DNA of 5,806 nucleotides, taken from the NCBI GenBank assembly GCA_964639895.1, contig CAZXEJ010000063.1, forward strand, positions 1 through 5,806. Direction: 5' to 3'. This document shows, one piece after another, positions 1 to 4,683 of this stretch. Source of the stretch: CAZXEJ01 sp964639895 (GTDB lineage: Bacteria > Desulfobacterota_D > UBA1144 > Nemesobacterales > JADFKM01). The first letter of the stretch is position 1; each line of letters starts with the position of its first letter. Both the position numbers and the translations under genes were made by a program. The notes below the pieces were generated by a model. It was not told the DNA's origin, made no database searches, and saw nothing but the letters and a program-made list of their open reading frames with translations.

Positions 1-75
1 ACCGCAGAACGTACGAACCCCCAAGATCCCTTAGTGGTAGGATAAAGAGCCTTCTCAACCGACCACGTTCGGCCT

Positions 76-117
76 CACGATCCACTATGTAAAGGTCATG
101 CGCGGAGTGGATCCGTG
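76..117. repeat. Imperfect inverted repeat, 11 bp with one bulge
   Basis: CACGATCCACT (76-86) pairs with AGTGGATCCGTG (106-117) over 11 base pairs with a single bulged C at 113 and a 19-nt loop. No T-run follows on either strand, so it does not look like an intrinsic terminator. It lies just left of an AT-rich patch at 121-135 (TTTGACATTATAAAA), which contains TTGACA on the plus strand and TATAAT on the minus strand but no complete promoter. It could be a protein-binding palindrome or part of a structured RNA. Confidence 0.5.
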
Positions 118-187
118 CAATTTGACATTATAAAACGAGGGATCACAGCGTTCGTCTTCGTCATGCCGCTGGGATTAGCACGTTATG

Positions 188-230
188 AGGGACGGCCATC
201 CACCGCGTGGGCGTGCGACGAGCCGTCCTT
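188..230. repeat. Two-part hairpin, 9-bp outer and 4-bp inner stem
   Basis: AGGGACGGC (188-196) pairs with GCCGTCCTT (222-230), nine pairs including one G-T. Inside the loop, CCAC (200-203) pairs with GTGG (207-210) around a 3-nt CGC loop. There is no poly-T tail. It lies in the gene-free stretch and has no recognisable RNA family motif. Confidence 0.4.
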
Positions 231-363
231 CGGCGTGCGGGCGCCCTGTGTGCGTGCTGACAGGCCCGTTCCATGGAGGCCGCTTCACCGGCTTCCAGAG
301 CTTCCCCTCCCCTCTTTTTCGCCAAGCGGCATCGGCGCTTCACGTACACTCGATCCTGAAGGA

Positions 364-429
364 GACGGCAAAAATCGGCTTCAACCTCCCCTCCCGCTAC
401 GCCGAGGCCATGGGCGCAGCCTTGCCGTC
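364..429. repeat. Inverted repeat GACGGCAA / TTGCCGTC with inner stem
   Basis: A perfect 8-bp inverted repeat (364-371 with 422-429) continues after a 5-nt bulge (372-376) into GGCT/AGCC (377-380 with 418-421). An alternative inner pairing, TCGGC (375-379) with GCCGA (401-405), competes with the second stem. An 8-bp pair at this distance is expected about once by chance in a region this size, so evidence for function is weak. Confidence 0.3.
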
Positions 430-506
430 ACCGCATAGAGCGAGGAGGGGGACCCGTCAACTCAACTTCGGGTACGCAGAGGTACAGCCGCTTCAGTTCG
501 TTCCGT

Positions 507-608
507 GGGAGAACCAAAGTGGGGATGGAGCCGCATCGGGCGCCAGACAGGGGGAGAGACATGCAAGGAGTGGGAAAGCCGTACCACTCGCCGCTCCCCG
601 TTTCTCCC
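507..608. repeat. Nested inverted repeats, candidate structured element
   Basis: Three stems nest in register. GGGAGAA (507-513) pairs with TTCTCCC (602-608), GGGGAG (551-556) with CTCCCC (594-599), and GAGTGG (568-573) with CCACTC (584-589) around a 10-nt loop. The two outer 3' arms are only 2 nt apart, as expected for a continuous stem with the extra sequence on the 5' side. The 37-nt 5' insert (514-550) can form a small hairpin of its own, GATG with CATC. No known RNA family is recognised, and neither strand nor transcription can be settled from sequence. GC-rich DNA yields such pairings fairly often. Confidence 0.3.
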
Positions 609-926
609 GAAGGCCGACGTGGACGGAAGGTAGAAGTAAACGCCTCAAGGACGTATCGAATAGAGAGGAAACGATTGACACGGCGGCGGGCCCAAGCGGA
701 GCTCTATAGTGACCGTTAATACAGATTCAAGACCTTCATGCGCCGGCGTTCAACATCTGCCGTGCCCACCTCCCAACCTCCACCCGCGCCAGGAGATGGC
801 GGGGATATGGGTCCTGGTCGTCATCAGCCCATCTACTACCCGGCGAGAGGTCGCCCGCGGCACCCCCTCTATCGTTGGATACAACCCCGGCCCAAGCCTG
901 CACGTCTTCGGTCGCTTTGATATGGC

Positions 927-1622
927 TCAGCTCACCAGATCCAGAAGCTCCCTCGGCGTCTTCTTTATGCAGGTGAAAATCGGGGTGTCCTTCTCCGTGT
1001 AGATGCGGGCGTCCTGCTCCCTCATTTTCATCACGAGGTCAAGGAAATCGGCGGGCTCGTCCGTCTCAAACGCCACAACAAATTCCTGGTCGTCGATGCC
1101 GAAGGAATAGGAGGTGTTTATCTTGACACTGGGATACTTGTGGCCTAGTTCGATATGCTCGTTCATCATACGCTGACGTTTCTCGAAGGGCAGCATGTAC
1201 CAGTCGACGGTCTTAGTAAACGGGTAGATGAATATGAATTTACACTGGCTGGGTATGACGTTGAGACGCGTGCCCTCCTGACCCTCGTGAACATGCTCGT
1301 GCACGTAGACGGAATGCTTGGTCATGGAGAGGAACGACCACGGCGTAGTGAGATACTTGCCGAACCCCGAGTTCAACATGTCGCGCGTCATCCTCTCGAA
1401 GTCCTCTATGTCGTAGCTCACCCGCCATATCATGAAGTCCGTCTCGGCGCGGTAGCCGAACGTGGAGTAGGTGAAGACCATTATCTTCTTGGAGTAGCCC
1501 TCGACGACCTCAAGGAACTCCTCCCTGCCCTTGCGCTTCTCTTCCTCGGAGAGGCGCCTCCACTGTGGGTCCACCTTGTAGAACGCAAAGTTTACGAACT
1601 GCGATCGGTTCTCAGAACTCAT
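927..1622 (-). CDS. chdC: Coproheme decarboxylase, chlorite dismutase family
   Basis: The 231-residue product matches the HemQ/ChdC branch of the chlorite dismutase family. These enzymes use H2O2 to decarboxylate two propionates of Fe-coproporphyrin III, giving haem b in the cytosol, the last step of the coproporphyrin-dependent pathway. The C-terminal haem-binding half is clear: YPFTK (133-137) carries the Tyr and Lys matching Tyr145/Lys149 of Firmicute ChdC, followed by WYMLP (141-145), the likely proximal His156 in the NEH motif, SFGIDDQEFVVAFET (173-187), and the YTEKDTPIFT segment (208-217). The residue 13 after the proximal His is Asn169, not the Arg of true chlorite dismutases, so chlorite breakdown is unlikely. 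The ATG at 1622 is preceded by AGGAAGG, five bases upstream. It sits 73 bp downstream of the UPF0173 gene and is probably cotranscribed with it. Family assignment is strong; the exact reaction is inferred from the conserved Tyr/Lys/His set. Confidence 0.9.
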   Translation of the reverse strand: MSSENRSQFVNFAFYKVDPQWRRLSEEEKRKGREEFLEVVEGYSKKIMVFTYSTFGYRAETDFMIWRVSYDIEDFERMTRDMLNSGFGKYLTTPWSFLSMTKHSVYVHEHVHEGQEGTRLNVIPSQCKFIFIYPFTKTVDWYMLPFEKRQRMMNEHIELGHKYPSVKINTSYSFGIDDQEFVVAFETDEPADFLDLVMKMREQDARIYTEKDTPIFTCIKKTPRELLDLVS

Positions 1623-1695
1623 CTCATCCTTCCTGCACCGGTTTGGATTTCCGTCCTATGGTAGCGGCGCCCACTGCCGGGGCAAAACGGGAACT

Positions 1696-2412
1696 TCACG
1701 TCAAGGTGTCTCCCGGATTCATCACCACGATCTCCATCCCCTCGATGTCCTTCGTAAGTTCCTTCAGTTCCTCAGGTGTTCCGGTAAGAACGGGGAAGGT
1801 ACCGTAGTGTATGGGGATCACCCACCGCGGACTGAGAAAACGGCAGGCGTAGGACGCCTCGAGGGGCGACATCGTAAACAGGTCGCCGATGGGCAGCATC
1901 GCCAGCTGGGGCTTGTAGATCTCGGCGATGAGTTTCATGTCGCTGAACAGGTTGGTGTCGCCGGCATGGTATATGGTGAAGCCGTTCTCCAATTCTATGA
2001 CAAACCCGCCTGCCTCGCCTCCGTAATACATGGTGCCGTCCTCTTCCTTTATCCCGCTGCTGTGCTGGGCGTGGGTCATGACGAACTTGATTCCCTCGAC
2101 CGTCTGAGAGCCGCCCTTGTTCATGGGCGAGCAGTTCTCCACCCCCTTCGAGGTCATCCATTCGCATATCTCCCAGTTGGATATCACCGTCGGCTTGAGC
2201 TTCTTCGCTATTTCGACGGCATCACTAATGTGGTCGAAATGGCCGTGCGTGATCAGCATCACGTCGAGGGAATCTATTTCGTGGAGGCTTTGGGGACATG
2301 CAGGATTGCCCTTGACCCACGGGTCGATGAGAATGGTCTTGCCGCCTGGGGATGTTATCTTGAACGTTGAATGGCCGAAGTAAGTGATCGTGGTGTCCTT
2401 GCCGAGAGCCAT
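1696..2412 (-). CDS. UPF0173 metal-dependent hydrolase (metallo-beta-lactamase fold)
   Basis: The 238-residue protein belongs to the UPF0173 group of metallo-beta-lactamase-fold hydrolases, normally about 225-240 residues. The metal-binding set is complete: HGHFDH (56-61, the HxHxDH motif), His117 in the THAQHSSG segment, Asp152 in HAGDT, and His202 in PIHYGTFP. The N-terminal FGHSTF (12-17) and LIDPW (28-32) are also typical. No signal peptide or membrane segment is seen, so it is probably a soluble dinuclear-metal enzyme; its substrate is unknown and I do not assign one. The ATG at 2412 is fixed by a near-perfect AAGGAGGT ribosome site (2418-2425), five bases upstream. It is the first gene of the leftward pair with chdC, and its upstream DNA carries candidate promoter and repeat elements. 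The family call is very sure; any link to haem metabolism is only by position. Confidence 0.92.
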   Translation of the reverse strand: MALGKDTTITYFGHSTFKITSPGGKTILIDPWVKGNPACPQSLHEIDSLDVMLITHGHFDHISDAVEIAKKLKPTVISNWEICEWMTSKGVENCSPMNKGGSQTVEGIKFVMTHAQHSSGIKEEDGTMYYGGEAGGFVIELENGFTIYHAGDTNLFSDMKLIAEIYKPQLAMLPIGDLFTMSPLEASYACRFLSPRWVIPIHYGTFPVLTGTPEELKELTKDIEGMEIVVMNPGDTLT

Positions 2413-2433
2413 AGTCTACCTCCTTGTCACATT

Positions 2434-2478
2434 TTTCAACACATTTACTTAACCACACACGGAAACCTATTTCAACAC
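2434..2478 (-). repeat. Direct repeat GTGTTGAAA x2, 36 bp apart
   Basis: GTGTTGAAA occurs twice on the minus strand, at 2478-2470 and 2442-2434. The first copy contains the candidate -35 box, and the second would overlap the predicted transcription start of the UPF0173-chdC unit. Paired sites at these positions are what a repressor operator would look like, but no regulator gene is in the window, and a 9-mer pair in AT-rich DNA could be chance. Confidence 0.35.
2447..2475 (-). promoter_or_regulatory. Possible sigma-70-type promoter for UPF0173-chdC
   Basis: On the minus strand TTGAAA (2475 to 2470, five of six matches to TTGACA) is followed after 17 bases by TTAAGT (2452 to 2447), a weak match to TATAAT. 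Transcription would start near 2440, leaving a leader of about 28 nt with the strong ribosome site. The surrounding 2426-2475 is AT-rich compared with its flanks. The -10 match is poor, so this is only a candidate. Confidence 0.3.
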
Positions 2479-2502
2479 TCCCCCTACCCCGACCGCATCT
2501 TC

Positions 2503-2638
2503 CCCCAGCGAGCCTTCTCACCCGGGTGCCGCACCACCATGGGCCGGAACTCAGCTAAGAGACCGCCCCTCTCCACTGTCGGCGGCACGCTGGGGCTTTA
2601 GAGAGCAGGTTGACCTTGGCCTTTATCCCCAGCGAACC
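2503..2638. repeat. Three copies of a CCCCAGCG-N-R-CC 12-mer
   Basis: CCCCAGCGAGCC lies at 2503-2514 (+), CCCCAGCGAACC at 2627-2638 (+), and CCCCAGCGTGCC on the minus strand at 2595-2584. The three agree at ten of twelve positions. The two plus-strand copies also share downstream similarity (14 of 16 bases). The minus-strand copy and the last plus-strand copy face each other and form an 8-bp inverted repeat. Possible roles are binding sites for a regulator of the divergent genes or a small dispersed repeat family. Confidence 0.5.
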
Positions 2639-2649
2639 TCCTTGCTCTC
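2588..2649. repeat. Interleaved inverted repeats (pseudoknot or switch topology)
   Basis: Stem A pairs CGCTGGGG (2588-2595) with CCCCAGCG (2627-2634), 8 bp perfect. Stem B pairs GAGAGCA (2601-2607) with TGCTCTC (2643-2649), 7 bp, and can add GGTT (2608-2611) with AACC (2635-2638) across a 4-nt bulge. The arms run A, B, A', B', so the stems either form a pseudoknot or exclude each other as in an attenuator or riboswitch. No known riboswitch consensus is recognised, and which strand, if any, is transcribed here is unknown. Confidence 0.4.
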
Positions 2650-2689
2650 CGGCATGTGAGCCTCATCACCGGAAGCCCTTACTGTGCAA

Positions 2690-2775
2690 TAAGCTCCGCA
2701 TCCCAATGCACGGCTCCGCGACTGGCACGCCTCGGGCCCCCGCTTCACACGGCGGCACCACGCAGGCGGAGCTTA
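2690..2775. repeat. 10-bp inverted repeat with a third GCTCCGC half-site
   Basis: TAAGCTCCGC (2690-2699) is the exact reverse complement of GCGGAGCTTA (2766-2775), with 66 bp between. A further GCTCCGC at 2713-2719 lies exactly 20 bp downstream of the one at 2693-2699, about two helical turns. The set brackets the sigma-54-like element upstream of archease-rtcB, so it could be an activator or repressor binding array. This is inference from spacing and orientation. Confidence 0.4.
2722..2738 (+). promoter_or_regulatory. Sigma-54-like -24/-12 element upstream of archease-rtcB
   Basis: The sequence CTGGCACG, four bases, then GGGC matches the sigma-54 consensus fully in the -24 half (YTGGCACG) and keeps the invariant GG-N10-GC spacing (GG 2724-2725, GC 2736-2737). 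The TT of the -12 half is GG here. Transcription would begin near 2749, about 55 nt before the archease start. RtcB operons in enterobacteria are sigma-54 dependent with the activator RtcR, which makes the match attractive. In GC-rich DNA it may still be chance, and it fails outright if the host lacks sigma-54. Confidence 0.25.
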
Positions 2776-2789
2776 ACTGGCCAAATGTG

Positions 2790-2800
2790 TTAAATTTAAT
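2790..2800 (+). promoter_or_regulatory. AT-rich -10-like element just before the archease start
   Basis: The 11 bases TTAAATTTAAT contain TAAATT (2791-2796), which fits TANNNT and ends seven bases before the GTG at 2804, and TTTAAT (2795-2800), which matches five of six bases of TATAAT. No Shine-Dalgarno site lies between this element and the start codon. The arrangement fits a promoter for a leaderless mRNA. No good -35 box is seen (best TTAACT at 2773-2778 with a 16-bp spacer to TTTAAT). It competes with the sigma-54-like element as the promoter of this operon. Confidence 0.3.
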
Positions 2801-2803
2801 GTT

Positions 2804-3217
2804 GTGGGGTACGAATTTCTCGACCATCCGGCGGACGTACTCGTCCGAGTGACGGCCGCTACGCTCGAAGAGCTGTTCGAGGAAGCGGCACGGGCACTGA
2901 TGGACTGCATATGCGACCGCTCCACGGTTGAGAGAAAGGAGGAAATCACGCTGGCCGCCGTGGGAAGCAGTCGTGAGCGGCTGCTCGTCAACTGGTTGCA
3001 GGAGGTGCTCTACACGGTGGACGCCGAAGGGATGTTGCTCGCCGACTTCTCCGTGCGACGCCTTGAAGAAGGCATGGTCGAGGGCGCGGCCTACGGCGAG
3101 AGGATCGATCCCGAGCGCCACCGCCTGTATTCTGACGTCAAGGCCGTAACCCACCACGGCCTCAGCGTCGACGACGACGGTGACGGCTACACGGTGGAAC
3201 TTGTGTTCGATATATGA
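2804..3217 (+). CDS. Archease, RtcB-activating cofactor
   Basis: The 137-residue protein has the size and landmarks of archease, which promotes guanylylation and multiple turnover of the RNA ligase RtcB. YEFLDHPADV (3-12) is the N-terminal family signature with the metal-ligand Asp11 (usually HTADV, here HPADV). Asp38 follows the ALMD helix, and LLVNWLQEVLY is the conserved middle helix. The chain ends in the typical VELVFDI, with Asp136 and the terminal Ile matching the metal site of Pyrococcus archease. The start is GTG: the only upstream codons in frame back to the stop at 2774 offer no ATG, GTG or TTG, and the family begins right here. No Shine-Dalgarno sequence precedes it, unlike the other genes in the window, so a leaderless transcript is possible. 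It lies 19 bp before rtcB, a classic pairing. Confidence 0.93.
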   Translation: MGYEFLDHPADVLVRVTAATLEELFEEAARALMDCICDRSTVERKEEITLAAVGSSRERLLVNWLQEVLYTVDAEGMLLADFSVRRLEEGMVEGAAYGERIDPERHRLYSDVKAVTHHGLSVDDDGDGYTVELVFDI

Positions 3218-3236
3218 ACAATCGGGGGTGAGGTAG

Positions 3237-4679
3237 ATGGAAGGCGTCACGCTGAAGAAAATAAGCGACTACGTGTGGGAGATCCCCAAGACGGGCTGCA
3301 TGCGCGTGCCGGGCAGGATATACGCCTCCGAGCGACTGCTGAGGGACATCCAGGCCGACAAGTCTCTCGAACAGGTCGTAAACGTCGCCCATCTGCCGGG
3401 GATCGAGAAGTATTCCATCGCCATGCCCGACATACACTGGGGCTACGGTTTCCCCATCGGGGGGGTGGCCGCCATGGATGCCGAAGAGGGGGTGATATCC
3501 CCGGGGGGCGTGGGATACGACATAAACTGCGGCGTAAGGCTGATGTCCACTAACGTATCCGAAGAAGAGTTGCGGCCCAAGCTGCAAGAGCTAATAGCCG
3601 AGCTGTTCAGGACTGTTCCATGTGGGGTGGGCCGTCGCGGCGATATCAGGCTCACCGACAAGGACTACCGACAGACAGTGGAGAAGGGAGCTGCGTGGGC
3701 TGTCGAACGTGGCTACGGCGAGGAAGAGGACCTGGAAGCGATCGAGGACCACGGGCACCTGCCGGGAGGCGACCTGGACGCGGTGAGCCAAAAGGCCCGC
3801 ACACGTGGCAGCGACGCCATAGGGACTCTCGGCTCCGGGAACCACTTCCTTGAGATAGACGTGGTCGACGAGGTCATGAACCCGCGCGTTGCCGAGGCGT
3901 TCGGGCTGTGGAAGGGGCAGGTGTGTGCGCTCATTCACTGCGGCTCACGCGGGTTCGGTCACCAGATATGCTCCGACTACATCGATAAGATGCTGAGCTA
4001 CATGAAGCGTGAGGGCATACGCCTGCCCGACAACCAATTGGCCTGCGCGCACATCCGCTCCACCGAGGGGCGGCAATATCTGGCGGCTTTTACGGCCGCC
4101 GTCAATTACGCCTGGACCAACCGCCAGATCATAATGCACTACGTGCGCAACGCCTTCGGCAAGGTACTTGGCGCGTCCCCTGGGGAACTGGGTGCCCGGC
4201 TCGTCTACGACGTGAGCCACAACATAGCCAAGTTCGAGACCCACGAAGTCGACGGCCGCAAGAAGCTCCTCTGCGTCCACCGAAAGGGCGCCACCAGGGC
4301 CTTTCCTGCCGGACACGAGCTCCTGCCCGAGCGCTACCGCAGGGTCGGACAACCTGTGCTGGTGCCAGGCGACATGGGCAGGGCGTCGTTCGTCCTTGTA
4401 GGAACAGAAGACGCGCTGCGGGAGACCTTCGGCACGTGCTGCCATGGTGCAGGCCGCGTGCTGTCGAGACGGAAGGCGGTCAAACAGACCCAGGGAAGAA
4501 ACCTTGTTGAAGAGCTGCGCAAAATGGGGATAATTGTTATGGCCACCGGCAAGAGAACGGTAAGGGAGGAGGCGCCTGAGGCCTACAAGTACGTGGGCGA
4601 CGTGTGCGACGTGTTGCACAACGCGGGAATAGCGAAGAAGGTGGCCAGGCTGAGACCCATAGGAGTAGTGAAAGGCTGA
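3237..4679 (+). CDS. rtcB: RNA-splicing ligase RtcB
   Basis: The 480-residue product is a full-length RtcB, the GTP- and Mn2+-dependent ligase that joins RNA 2',3'-cyclic phosphate or 3'-phosphate ends to 5'-OH ends in tRNA splicing or repair. All active-site residues are visible at nearly the numbering of the Pyrococcus enzyme: Asp95 and Cys98 in GGVGYDINCGVR, His203 in GSGNHFLE, His234 in LIHCGSRG, His328 in DVSHN, and the guanylylated His403 in CCHGAGR, with Lys479 in the terminal GVVKG. There is no intein, although inteins occur in some RtcB genes. The ATG at 3237 has a strong ribosome site, GGGGGTGAGG (3224-3233). The close length match and the archease partner suggest the archaeal/thermophile-like RtcB type. 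It lies between archease and serS in an apparent operon; its own start signal would allow efficient independent translation. Confidence 0.97.
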   Translation: MEGVTLKKISDYVWEIPKTGCMRVPGRIYASERLLRDIQADKSLEQVVNVAHLPGIEKYSIAMPDIHWGYGFPIGGVAAMDAEEGVISPGGVGYDINCGVRLMSTNVSEEELRPKLQELIAELFRTVPCGVGRRGDIRLTDKDYRQTVEKGAAWAVERGYGEEEDLEAIEDHGHLPGGDLDAVSQKARTRGSDAIGTLGSGNHFLEIDVVDEVMNPRVAEAFGLWKGQVCALIHCGSRGFGHQICSDYIDKMLSYMKREGIRLPDNQLACAHIRSTEGRQYLAAFTAAVNYAWTNRQIIMHYVRNAFGKVLGASPGELGARLVYDVSHNIAKFETHEVDGRKKLLCVHRKGATRAFPAGHELLPERYRRVGQPVLVPGDMGRASFVLVGTEDALRETFGTCCHGAGRVLSRRKAVKQTQGRNLVEELRKMGIIVMATGKRTVREEAPEAYKYVGDVCDVLHNAGIAKKVARLRPIGVVKG

Positions 4680-4683
4680 CGGC

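Larger units (their letters stand above)
1..926. other. Gene-poor region with several inverted repeats
   Basis: I find no convincing protein gene in these 926 bases on either strand. The longest rightward frames (115-438 and 185-709) overlap each other in different phases, give arginine- and proline-rich translations with no recognisable motif, and have no good ribosome binding site. I also see no tRNA, rRNA, tmRNA or RNase P signature. What can be seen is a series of inverted repeats (76-117, 188-230, 364-429, 507-608), described separately. The stretch lies downstream of the leftward gene ending at 927. No GC hairpin followed by a T-run, which would mark a rho-independent terminator, is visible just past that stop; only weak hairpins occur at 842-855 and 874-885. 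It could be a decayed gene, a structured RNA region or plain spacer. Confidence 0.6.
2413..2803. other. Divergent intergenic region, repeat-dense
   Basis: This 391-bp gap separates two divergent transcription units. No believable gene lies in it; the short open frames lack family motifs and start sites. The end near 2412 is AT-rich and promoter-like for the leftward genes, and the last 15 bases before 2804 are AT-rich before the archease start. Between them is a GC-rich stretch holding a triplicated 12-mer, interleaved inverted repeats, a 10-bp inverted repeat, a perfect 10-bp palindrome CACCCGGGTG (2519-2528), a 9-bp direct repeat CGGCGGCAC (2580-2588 and 2750-2758), and a 7-bp inverted pair GTGCCGC/GCGGCAC (2526-2532 with 2582-2588). 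The length and repeat density suggest regulatory sites or structured leaders. Confidence 0.6.

Noticed and set aside
1..134. A leftward frame open from about 131 to the left edge, with a possible GTG near 85 and TATAAT upstream
   Set aside because: Only about 30-40 codons are visible, there is no ribosome site and no -35 box, and the translation resembles no family I know. It cannot be judged without sequence to the left.
185..709. A 174-codon rightward open frame in the left region
   Set aside because: The translation is low in hydrophobic core residues, has no motif, and overlaps another open frame at 115-438. It looks like chance openness in GC-rich DNA.
675..710. Perfect TTGACA (675-680) with TATAGT (705-710)
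   Set aside because: The spacer is 24 bases, far beyond the 16-18 usable by sigma-70, and no gene follows.
842..885. Small hairpins GGCGA/TCGCC (842-855) and GTTG/CAAC (874-885) downstream of chdC as a terminator
   Set aside because: The stems are only 4-5 bp and neither has a following T-run on the minus strand.
927..1622. Calling the gene a true chlorite dismutase
   Set aside because: The distal catalytic Arg is absent, and the YPFTK Tyr/Lys pair is that of coproheme decarboxylases.
1155..1664. A 169-codon frame antisense to chdC
   Set aside because: It lies almost wholly inside a well-supported gene on the other strand and has no motif of its own.
1661..1679. Hairpin GGTAGCGG/CACTGCC between the UPF0173 gene and chdC
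   Set aside because: It has a mismatch and depends on a G-U pair that exists only in plus-strand RNA, whereas the genes are read from the minus strand.
1807..2370. A 187-codon frame antisense to the UPF0173 gene
   Set aside because: The opposite strand encodes a protein with complete metal-binding motifs; this is a shadow frame.
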